Source: Gordionus sp. m RMFG-2023 (lineage: Eukaryota > Nematomorpha > Gordioida > Chordodea > Parachordodidae). From it: DNA of 64,000 nt. The stretch is from contig NC_088778.1 in the NCBI RefSeq assembly GCF_954871325.1, forward strand, positions 15,217,666-15,281,665, written 5' to 3'. Within the stretch, counting starts at the first letter, position 1, and each line of letters opens with the position of its first letter. Positions 1 to 10,900 of this stretch are shown piece after piece. Both the position numbers and the translations under genes were made by a program. The notes below the pieces were generated by a model. It searched no databases, was not told where the DNA came from, and worked only from the letters and a program-made list of their open reading frames with translations.

Positions 1-1060
1 AATTATAATCTTGAATTGCAAAACTTTTCCAAAAATTAATATTTTATTGATCATATAAATTTTTAATAGTTAATTATTTCAAAATATTTTTTATGTGTAG
101 ATGTTCACTTCACTACTAAAACCTATATTAAAACAAAATTCAAGTATCCTGGTGTTTATAAGTTAAAGATGGGATAAAGGGGTCTGCCATGGTTTAACTA
201 GCTCTATAATTTCATCAAGTATTAAAACTTAAAATTGGACTGAATCGAAATATATAAAAGCTTTACGTATAAGATTTACCAAGACTAATCTCGGTAGATT
301 TACTAAAAACAAGAAGCCCCGCTATTAGTGATCACGACAAAGTCCTCCCGTTTCTTCAATTAGATAAGGGGACGGGAGGAGCAGGACGTAAAAAAAATGA
401 GAGTTTACACTATCTACTTTCAAAGATATCTCTATCCTTTTTCTAGCACCAAAGCATTGTCTTACCTCTGAACACAAAGTTAGAGACCAATGGCAAGTTA
501 CTAGATAATAATTAGTGGTGAAGTTGAGATTTTTTTTATCCCTTCCTATTAACGATATAATATTTTTATTACACCCTTTAAATTTTTATCATTTAAATGT
601 TAATAATAATAATTTGTGAAACCAATCATTTTATTATTTATAATTGGTGACTTAGTCAAAAAAAAATTATTATCTTCCTATAAGATTAGAAAAATTTCCT
701 ATTACATAATTTAAATCTATATTTATATTTCCCACAATATCTCTAGAGAAAGGATCTATTGTTAATTTAATTATCTACACCCTTAAAGAATATTTTTCTA
801 TAAGGTATTTATATTATTCATAGCTTTTTATAAATCTAACAACATTTATAAACACATTATATGTTTATTTAACCTTATAAAAAAGCATTTTTTTTAAAAA
901 ATTAAACAGTTGTTGTTAATATTTATTGGAATTGTAAGATCTTTAATTTTTTTATTCGGTCAAAACTATTTACTTCGAAATGAGGATCATCCATCTGGGG
1001 AAAAAAATCAAGAACCATTGAGTATTTTGTCCTGCTTTAGTTTTTTTGTTTTACTTTTTT
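1..1060. other. AT-rich stretch, no gene seen
   Basis: I see no convincing coding exon or named repeat here. The only compositional feature is a slightly GC-richer patch near 310-390. Confidence 0.5.
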
Positions 1061-1526
1061 CAGCGTCTACATGACAGGATTTTCACTGCATGCAAACCCC
1101 CCTGAAAAACTATATCTACCCTTCTAAAAAAAATTATTTTAGCTCTACTACCAACTATCAAAATATTGTGAAGGAGTTATTTTTTAAATCATGAATTCAA
1201 TTAAAAAACCCCTCATTTACAATGAAGGCATTATTATAGCATATTGTTTGTCATGAATATGGTTTACTGAGAATGTCTAACCCTTTTAAATAGCATTTAA
1301 AAGGATATCAGAAAGTTTTATTTGGAAAATAATGTCTATGATTATTTGCAATATATAGTTTTGGGTCTATAATAAAAGTATTAATTTTTACAGCAATATA
1401 TTTTTTCCTATTTTATCTAAAAATTTTATACATAACCTCCCAATAAATTTATCCTACCCCCTTAAATACACCTTCCACTACCCCCTCAAGAAAAACTGGA
1501 CCCCCCACCCGCTCATGTAGACGCTG
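1061..1526. mobile_element. MITE with CAGCGTCTACATGA ends
   Basis: The left end reads CAGCGTCTACATGA and the right end reads TCATGTAGACGCTG, a perfect 14-bp terminal inverted repeat 466 bp apart. The interior is non-coding, with C-runs near both ends. The CAG...CTG ends suggest a hAT-type non-autonomous element. Flanking bases (ACTTTTTT and nearby CTATTTTT) are only a weak target-site match, so the superfamily is inferred. Confidence 0.7.
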
Positions 1527-2312
1527 GCTATTTTTAGGGTTTTATAATTAACGCCAATTTTACAAAATTGAGTAGAAAAATGGCATTTTATTTTTATTGC
1601 TGGTTTTCTTATTTTTTAGGCTATTTTTTAAAAAAAAATATATTTTATCCCAGGCCTTACCATTATTGAGTAGTCACCTTAAGGGGAAAGATTTAAAATA
1701 AATTATTAAAAAAATATATATGCCATTTAGAATGCATTAAAAAAAGTCATATAAATAAGATGTTTTAATCCAAATTTTAAGTATACAATTATTCCTATTG
1801 CAAAATATTTAATATTAAAAATAAATTCTTTCTTTTTTATGTATATTCTATTTATCAGATACAGCCAAGCATAAAACCCGGGTATAGCGGGCCGCAAAAA
1901 AATTTCAACATCCCAGACTAGGCCGAGTTGTTCCTGTAAACCCGGGCAGAGCTGAATATTTTAAAACTCGACCATTATCATATATAATTAATAAAATTAA
2001 AATTTTTAATAGGATGTATCACTTTCATTCACTTTTCAAATTTATAATTTACATATCAAAACCATTTATATCTCTCGTGAAAATACTGTTAAAAGTAAAA
2101 CACTTTTTAAATTATAAATTAAATATTTTTTTAAAAGTAGTAGTTCTTATCCCCCCCCCATCCCATGAGAAAATCTTGATTACGCCACTGCTTATTAATA
2201 TTTAAAAAATATTTTTATCTTTTCTCTATTTATATAAAAATAAAAGAATACATTTTCTGAATACCAAAACGAGAATACAATTTTAAAAGAATATGGCCTC
2301 ACAAAATTAAAT
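1527..2312. other. Non-coding stretch with repeat scraps
   Basis: No gene seen. Around 1870-1970 is a GC-richer scrap (CCCGGGTATAGCGGGCCG) resembling the GGCCCG-type MITEs elsewhere in the window. Around 2145-2192 a C-run is followed by GATTACGCCACTG, like the ends of the TGACGCC/TACGCC repeats listed below. Confidence 0.4.
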
Positions 2313-3056
2313 TAGGGGAGACTGGGGTTAGGTAAACCCCGGGGCTTGGCAAACCACTTAATCTTATTTTAAAATTAAATATACCAGAAGGTTAAAATTT
2401 TATTCTAATATAGTTTTTATTAGTTAACATCTATAGAAAAAAAATCTTTTAAAATAATTAATTATTAAAAATTTTATTTAAGAAATAAAATTTTGATGAA
2501 AGTTTCAAAAGATTTTTACATGACAGAATTTTAATTTTTATTAAAATATATAGTCATTTATATGTGAATTAAATTTTGTAGCAAAATTTAAACACTCTTC
2601 TATAATTTGGGTAAGTTTTATGAGTATTTATTATGTCTAGATATCATTTCAATTATGATTCAATTTAGAGCTAGCAGGGCTTGCTAAACCATTCACATAA
2701 ATTATGAATGTTAATAATGAAAAAAAAATTTAAAATCTTGAAAAAGCAATTTCATGGCTGTTTATGATTGGTATTTAGGATTTATGTTAAGAAGTCATAA
2801 TCTCTCCTTAAGATACTTATTTTTTTATATCCAAAATGTTTATTAAATAACCAAAATTAAGTGTCAATTTTTATATATAATTAGCTTCAATTTATAAGTA
2901 TTATGATATTTTGAACATTACAACAATAAAATTATTCTATTCATATCATTATTAATAAATAAAAATGCATTTCAATTTATTATGGCATAAATAAAACTAT
3001 TTAGGAAACCCCTTGAAATGGTTTGTCTTACCCCGTTATTGGGGCTTGTTGGACAA
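2313..3056. repeat. Possible DNA-transposon relic with GGGG-rich ends
   Basis: The left end has GGGGAGACTGGGGTTAGG and the right end has an inverted, imperfect counterpart around TTTGTCTTACCCCGTTATTG. A third related patch (AGGGCTTGCTAAACC) lies near 2677. No coding capacity is visible. The superfamily is unknown and the boundaries are approximate. Confidence 0.4.
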
Positions 3057-3159
3057 AATTTTTACTTTTAAAAAAAATCAAATTAAAAAAAAATCATATA
3101 CTCTTAAAAATTTTTATTTTATAAAATTTTGAAAAAATAAATATTTTAACTATTTATCT

Positions 3160-3636
3160 TCTATTACAAAAATGAGGTATTTGCATTTTCTAAGCACTTC
3201 AAACCTTTTTAATATACCCCTTAATAGTCTTGTTTTAAGGTATTACCAAATAAAACACCTACAATACAAACCTCCAATTCTTTATAATAGAGGAATATCA
3301 ACTATATGTCTACTTACTTTTTATAAATAAATTTCTTATACTTGTTTGGAATAAATTAATACCATACTTTTATATTAATGTATACACAAGTAATTTATTA
3401 TATTAAACATAAACTAATAAAATATATCATATTTGTTCCAGGCTTATATTTTTATTAAAAATAACCTCCTATCTTGTAAAAATATTTTACTATATATTGA
3501 CTAAGGTAACCCGCCCGAAGGCCGGGCAAAAGCGGGCCGAAGGCCCGCCCATAATGGGGTCTGGGGGCGAAGCCCTTAGAAAAATTTTAATTCCCTTCTC
3601 CCCTTAGGAAAATCCTGGCTACGCCTATGTTTTAGA
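3160..3636 (+). repeat. TACGCC-ended repeat family, copy 1
   Basis: This copy shares a long AT-rich body with copies at 5500-5945 and, inverted, at 57427-57930. The shared end is GC-rich (AAGGCCGGGCAAAAGCGGGC), followed by AATCCTGGCTACGCCTATG. The terminal GGCTACGCC is shared by all copies. The family looks non-autonomous and I cannot assign its class. Confidence 0.6.
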
Positions 3637-5202
3637 TAAATTGATGAAACAAATATACTAAAAATCTTTAGAAGAAATTATGCAAATTTATTGAAGCCTT
3701 GAGTTATTTACACGGCAAGGATGACATATTAGAAATGAAACATTTTGTAACTATAAAATAACAAAGTGATATCATAAAAGCAATTAAAATTTTATATATT
3801 ATTGTCGCACCATCTCTAGTTGGTATATTATATCTCAAATTAATAGTAGTTTGTAATAATATCTAAAATATATTCGTATTAAAAATTTTAATCAAAACTG
3901 TTTTTCAAAGAAGAAAAAAATAGCTTTCCTAAAAACACGTAAAAAATGAGAAGAAAAGATAACTAATTTATTACATCCATTGTGGGATGAATAAAATAAT
4001 GTTTAATTATAATAATATTTTAAGATGGCGTTAAATAGTTTAATACAAATTGTTACTTATATTTATTATCAAAAGCATTGATTAGTAAAATTATAAAAAT
4101 ATTAACTGTAATATATTATATAACTGTCAAATACGTCTGCAAAAGTGGCATTTTACCTAATATTTTATAAACAAGTATATATAATAGAGGAATATAAACT
4201 ATATGTCTACTTACTTTTAATAAATAAATCTCACATACTCATTTGGATTTGGACCTTGAAATCAATTTTAGAAAGAAACATGATAATTAAATTTTAAAAT
4301 CAATAATATAGTTGATTAGTGATGTTAAACTCGGCTAATTACAATTAAATTTCTTAATTTTCAATTAATAATGATTATATTAATTTAATTAAGGTTATAT
4401 AATAATTTAAATTATAAAAGTCAATTAAGATTCAACTGTTAATGTTAAATTAATATTTAGTGAGTGATATTGATATATTTTTAACACAGAATTTGATCGC
4501 AAGCTGACATAGCGGAAATATAATTTATATGTATTAATCTAATCGAATAATTAAAATAGTATTCATTTAATAAAAATTTAGATAGTCTTATTAATTTTTT
4601 AAAATAAAATCTATATATTGCTCAAAAGAATTATAAAAGAAATTGTTCAGGGAGCAATTAAGAAAATTTATTTTTAGTTCAAGGGTAAATTAAGGAGTCA
4701 TTGAAAAAAAAAATTTTCTTCAGGGGGCTATTCAAATTTTTTAGGAGGCTCGAGCCCTTGTGCCCTCCCCCTAGTGACGCCACTGATAGTTAATGAATTT
4801 TAACATTATATTTATATTTTTTAAAGTTAATATTGATCTGCAGTAAATTTTATTATAATTTATTGATCAATAATTCTATCCAGATAATACATTCAAAATT
4901 TTCAATATGGTTAAATTTGTGAATTTAGCAAGATTTTTAACATGGTTCAAAAAAGGTGCATTCATATAATAATATTATAATAATCATGTCAAGACAAGTA
5001 CATAGGAATAATATTTCCACATAATCAGTTGAGGAGTCGGATTTACGATTTTCATACCATTTATTGATACATTTTAAACTCAAATTAGAGAACGCTTACT
5101 GAATCATAAACTGTTGCTCAATAACTTTCAAATTTTATTATCCTCTAATCCATCAGTGAGCATTTCGAATGAGATTAGAGATAAAATTCACTATTTATCA
5201 GA
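3637..5202. other. No gene; repeat fragments
   Basis: 4020-4255 matches the 5' part of the TACGCC-ended family (GATGGCGTTAAATA and the TATGTCTACTTACTTTTAAT block). Near 4735-4785 is GGAGGCTCGAGCCC followed by TAGTGACGCCACTG, one end of the TGACGCC MITE type also present at 44529. The remaining sequence is featureless AT-rich DNA. Confidence 0.4.
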
Positions 5203-5360
5203 GACCTGCAGAGGTACCATTTGCACGTTTTATATTTTCAGGCCCAGCTTTTTTTCAGCGGCCCTGATTTTTTTAGAATATATTTTTTGATTTTTACAGT
5301 TAAAAATGGCGGTTTCAAATATTTGGTTTTAAAATATATGGCCCGGCTCAGGTATATTTA
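5203..5360. repeat. GGCCCG-type MITE fragment
   Basis: Starts with AGAGACCTGCAGAGGTACC, the same end motif as the complete copy at 22468. GC-rich words such as GGCCCGGCTC follow within AT-rich spacers. No matching second end is seen, so it is partial. Confidence 0.5.
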
Positions 5361-5499
5361 AAAAAATTAAAATAGCTATTTATGTACGTTTTATTTGCAA
5401 GATATGGTAGGGACATAATTGGAAGTAATTTGAATTTAAATATTGATATGTAAGCTTAAAATGAATTGGCATTAAGCTTGATAATGCACTCAATGTTAG

Positions 5500-5945
5500 T
5501 AAACATGCATTAATAAACTTTCCATACATTACAAATTATTTCAAATTTTAGCATACCTCCCTATTACGACATGTACTAATGAAAAATTTTTCTTGAATTT
5601 ATCAAGGCTAAAAATATATTTGCCAAATACTACCTTGCAAAATAGATTAAATGGCTTAGTGCTCTGAATGTATATATATTGTAACTAATTATATTTTATA
5701 TAAACTAATAAAAATATATTTCCTATTTGTACCATACTTATTTTTAGATAAAATCTCAACCAATTTCGTATATTTTAAAAAAAGATATTTTTTTAGTTAA
5801 AATTAACCTCCTATCTTGTAAAAATATGTTATTACTATATATAGACTAAGGAAACCCGGCCGAAGGCCTGCCCAAAATGGGGGCTGGAGGCCAATTCTCC
5901 AGAAATTTATTAATCTCCTTTCAAGAAAATCCTGGCTGCCTATGT
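5500..5945 (+). repeat. TACGCC-ended repeat family, copy 2
   Basis: Matches the copies at 3160 and 57427 through AACCTCCTATCTTGTAAAAA, a GC-rich AACCCGGCCGAAGGCC block and an AATCCTGGCTGCCTATG end. It is more diverged than the other copies, with a shorter GC-rich block. Confidence 0.55.
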
Positions 5946-6457
5946 ATATAACTCTACGTCTAAACAATGCCTACATAATAGGTGGGGAATAATAAATATT
6001 TGTCGATAGGTAAATCACATGTTGTCTCAAATTCTTTTTTCTCATTGAATCTAGAACTTTTTCATAAGCAATCATATATTAATATGAAATTGTCCTAATT
6101 TTTTTGTTTAGAATTTATATAATACCTTATTGCTCACAAAGATTAATGCAAGCGTTATCTAAACAAAAATATAAATGCTCTTGAATTTATGGCTAATAAT
6201 GTATTTAACTATAATTAAGATAATTTAATATTAAATAAAGATAAAATAGTCGTAATTTTTTCGTGTTCAACTTCTAAATAATTATATGTAAAAATTTTTG
6301 TTATTATAAAAAAATATATTTTATTTTAAGATGTTTTTCTAAAAAAAATTGTTTATGAAAAGTAAAATGGAATCCAAAAATTTAAAAAACCTTTTCACCT
6401 TTTGTCGAGAAACGAATAAATTTAAAAAAGCGCCAAGATAAATTTTGTGTGATTAAT
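5946..6457. other. Upstream region of the 6458 gene
   Basis: AT-rich, no coding exon recognised. The last 100 bases before 6458 would be promoter and 5' UTR of the small spliced gene. I see no clear motif. Confidence 0.35.
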
Positions 6458-7149
6458 ATGATGGAAACTAACTCACATCGTGATCAAGAAAGGTAAATAA
6501 GCATTAAATTCATGTAAAATTATTTATATAGGATTCGGCATAGAAAATTAGTCTCACAAACACTACTGGCTGCTAACATGATACCAGGCTTAGTAGAAAA
6601 TGGGAAGTCAAGAGGAACATTGGTAAAAAAAAACTTAAAAGCCTTATTTATATCTCACATAGGGAAAGACATGCAAATATTTAAATGAATATTTAGAGTT
6701 TTTAACGCATTTTAGGAATATATTATCATATGAGAGTCAATCCTTAAAACTTTCAGCATTAACAGATAAAGGTATATTTTCTATTATATTTTTATTAAAA
6801 TTGAATTTAGAAAATAGTAGCTTATTCAACATATTAGGACACACAAATATGATCAATAAAGTTTAAAAAATTGATTGTAATTAAATAATTTATTATATTT
6901 TAGAAAATTCCATCCCCTCAAATTGAAATATTAAATGAAGATGAACCTCATTTTAATCAGCACCTACATATAAATGATTCTAACAATAATCCTTTTAATA
7001 ACTTAGCCTATGATTCTATATATTCTCAAGATATCATTGATTCAGGATATATAGAAATGAACTCAACTATAGAAGCTTTAACTAATTATCAAAATGGGCA
7101 ATCAGATATTTTTTATTCATTGAAAACATACAAAATTAAAGATGATTAA
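6458..7149 (+). CDS. Unidentified 175-residue protein, five exons
   Basis: Proposed exons are 6458-6492, 6532-6672, 6716-6771, 6811-6860 and 6904-7149 (stop TAA). All phases agree (2, 2, 1, 0), giving 528 coding bases. The four introns are 39, 43, 39 and 43 bp, typical of the short introns in both bystin and NOC3, which is the main reason to believe the model. Intron 2 would be GC-AG. The alternative is a GT-AG intron of about 112 bp, 6623-6734. The N-terminal part is basic (RRIRHRKLVSQTLLAANMIP, GLVENGKSRGTL) and the C-terminal part is Asn/Asp/Ser-rich and acidic. I recognise no domain. The gene converges on bystin, with 24 bp between stop codons. Confidence 0.6.
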
Positions 7150-7173
7150 TATATATATATAAGTATTGTATAA

Positions 7174-7932
7174 TTATTCTTCCATTAATAAACTCTCCTT
7201 AACAATTATGTGATCAATATGATTAATTAAATTATTTAATAGTTTTGATGGAATTTTTATATTATTTTGAACAACTGGTGATATTTTTGGATGGAAATGA
7301 CATTTTATGAGCTCGAGAAGGTCATTTTTACTGGATTCTGGTAAGCTTGATATGTAATTTGTAACAAAAGAAAGTAAACACTGATGCCACAAAACAGGCA
7401 ATTGTGTTTTATTATCCTTGAATCTATCATTATATAAGAAAAGTATATAAAATTAGTAGGTTCATTTTATAACTATATCAAAATAAGATGTAAAAAATTA
7501 TGATTTAATAGCTAAAAAAATAAATAATTATTTAATAAATAATTATTTAATTTTTTTAGTTACAGATAATAACTTTCAATAAATAGATATAATTTACTGG
7601 ATGTAATAATCAATTAGTTTGTCCTGAACTTTATAAGGTAATTCATATTTCTTATCCAACAAAATTCTCAAAAATATGCTTATAGGACCTGAATACATTG
7701 GTGCATCAAATGGAGAGGGTTTTGATATTTCAATCAGTTTAAGTATAGTTGCACATGCATGCAATATGTTTATAGAATTTTTTTGTAATACAGTCCCCAA
7801 AATAAAGGCTTCTCTCAAAGAACAAGCTGGTATATTGTCTTGAGAGATTGAAGTAATTATTGTTGATTCACACAAAGGTATGATTATACCTTTAAAAAAT
7901 GCGCCTTGCTTGTACATAGCTTTGTAAAGTGC
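7174..7932 (-). CDS. BYSL: Bystin exons 7-8 (C-terminal half)
   Basis: Exon 7 (7932-7598) starts at [15 protein letters not shown] directly after the acceptor AG. It ends in phase 2 within the codon before [14 protein letters not shown]. Exon 8 (7423-7174) runs to the stop. The join across the 174-bp intron keeps the same spacing as in human bystin ([20 protein letters not shown]). Confidence in the splice sites is high because length and phase both agree. Confidence 0.92.
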
Positions 7933-10900
7933 CTATGATATGTTGTTTTTTCGATTAAAATATAATTATCTAAAACAATGTTCTAGTTTGTTATCAATAA
8001 ACAAAAAATAAATATATGTGCAAGAAATAAAATGTTTTATGGACATCTTTATTCAAAAATTGTTGCTTAAGCTCCTCCTTAAAAGTGTGTTGGATATTGG
8101 AGCTAATACTAAATTATAAATTTCGATATGAAAAAATTATTTTAGTTATATAAAAATTCTTTTATCAGAAACCTGCAGAGGTACAATTTGCATGGCCCAG
8201 CCCAGATTTTTAAAAATTATTTATATTTAATTTTTATAGTTAATAATGGCGATTTAAAATATACACTGCCTGTATTTTTTAGAAAAATTTTCAGGGTCCA
8301 GCCTAGATATTTAAAATAAAATTTCAAACCCAACCCAGCTATATTTTAAAATTAAAAAAGGCCCAACCCATGTACCTGCAGGCTGTTTTTTATGTTGAAT
8401 ATAAACTAAAACAAATAATATCTCATATTCAATTGAGTTAATGTAAGTATGAAATAAATATAGTGAAAGAGAGACAGAATGCTTTTGTTCAGTGGTTTTA
8501 TCAATTATGAAAACCAGTAATACAAGTAAATAGCTATGAGACAATTCATATTTTTCCTTATTACAATATGCTTTTTGAACTACATATAAATTATAGGATG
8601 TGCTAGAAAAAAAATGGCATATGAGCATTGATTGTAAGTCAGCTCAAAGTTAGCCACTATTCTCTAACAGGATGACAATTTAAAATCTTATATTTACTCA
8701 AACTTTCTTTTCTCACCACTTTTGAAGGATGAGAACCTGGATACATGCTAACAGGATATCAAATTAACAACTAGACTATAATGGCTTAACTCAGTTAAAA
8801 ATGAACTTATTTCTGTATAAAATAAACTCCAGATCACAAAATAAGTAGTAAATAAAAATCCTTCATCCCCAAAGCACCCCATTTTAAAACAGGTTGATTG
8901 GGACTTAAGGCTATGCCAGTACTTATTGTATTTTTTAATTTGGTTGAAGTAATATTTTAAAAACTATCGTATTCTGGATATTTTTTTGATAAACTACAAG
9001 ATATTTTTCCCCAAAATCGATTTAATTCAATTTTCTTAAGCATTATTTGAAAAAGTGCAAGCGATCAGTTAAAAAACGTATAATCTCCTGATGGCAGTCA
9101 TTGTAGAATAAATTCCTTAATACAATAAAAACCTGACTAATATTAGAATTGATGATGGAGGGGGATTTTAACAGGCATAATTATTACCATTTCAAAAAAT
9201 GGTGCTATTTTGCTTTAAAACTATAAAGGTTGTGGGGTAATAAATTCAGGGCTATGCTTTCAGTACCCTGGGTTTTTACATTTTTTATAGGCGAATAGTG
9301 TGCACAAATTGAACGTTTCAAAAAGCTAATAGTGCATTTGTTTAAATTAAGCATATTTCCGTTTTGCTTAAAATTATTTTGCGATTATTGGTTCCAGGTA
9401 AAAATATATAAGATTATTTATAATTTAATTAGCTTAGCTTTGGATTTCCCTAGTTTTCTTTATATCTTACGAAATGATAAAAGAATTTCAAAGACCAACT
9501 TAATAGTGTTGTTAAAAAGCCGAGTTTTTCGAAAAATTGGCTTAGGCTCAAGTTGGCTTAAGCCGGCCCAGGTGGCTCGAGTCTAATTTTGAGCCAAAAT
9601 TTATTTAAATATTTTTTAAAGAATATAATAAATATTTTTTTTGTTTTTAAATTTTTTTAATAATTTATATTATATTATGAAAATAGATTTATTTATTTGA
9701 TGTTTTTTTAATAAAAAAAATGATATGCTAATATTGTAATATTATTTTTGCTACAATTTATTAGTGATTTTCATGTCATGCCCAATGAACATTTGATAAG
9801 AATTTTAAATTTTTTTGTAATTGAGGAAATTTTTTGAGAATTTTATTATAAATAAATAATCTTTTATAGTTTTTTTTTATAACTTTTTAAAATTATATAT
9901 TTTTATGTATATTAAAAGAATTGATTTTTTCTAATTACTTTTTTAAAAATATTTATTTGCTAACATGTTTAAATAAAATTTCAGTGATGATGTACCCTAG
10001 ATAAGTGACAATTGTCATAATCGTTATTCTTGAAGTTTATTGAATTTTTTTGTCGCAAATGGGTATAAATATAGGTCGTAAACATGTTAAATCAAAATGT
10101 CAGTGAAGATGTACTATAGATAAGTGACAATTGTCATAATCGTTATTTTTAAAGTTTTTGAATTTTTTTAACGCAAATGGGTAAAAATATAGATTGTAAA
10201 CATGTTAAAATAATTTCATGAGGATGTACCATAGAAAATAGACAATTATCATAATAGTTATTTTAAGTTTTTTGAAATTTTTTGACGCAAATGGGCAAAA
10301 ATATAGATTGCGTACATGTTAAATTAAAAGGATGTATAGATAAGAAACAATTGTCTATTCGTTATTTTTAAATTAAAATTTTTTGATGTAAATGGGCTAA
10401 AATAAGTACTGCTAACATGTTTAAATAAAACTTCAGTGAAGATGTACCCTAGATAAGTGACAATTGTCATAATCGTTATTTTTGAAGTTTATTTTATTTT
10501 TTTGACGCAAGGGAAAATTAACGCAAATGGGTAAAAATATATATTGTAAATATGTTAAATTAAAATTTCATGAGTACTATAAATAAGTGACAATTGTCAT
10601 AATCGTTATAAAGTTTTTGTAATTTTTTTAACGCATATGTGTAAAAATATATATTGCAAGCATGTTAAATTAAAATTTTATGAAGATAAAAGTGACAATT
10701 GTCATTTTTAAAGTTTTTGTGAATTTTTTTGATGAATGTGTTAAAATATAGATTGTAAACATATTAAATTAAAATTTCATGAAGATGTACCATGGAAAAG
10801 TAACAATTGTCATATTTTTTAAATTTTTTTGACGCAAATGAGCAAAAATATAGATTGCGTACATGTTAAAATAAAAGTTCAGTGGAGATGTATAGATTAG

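Noticed and set aside
8311-8628. 105-codon open frame on the minus strand
   Set aside because: Lies inside bystin intron 6, overlaps a GGCCCG-type repeat and has no conserved motif.
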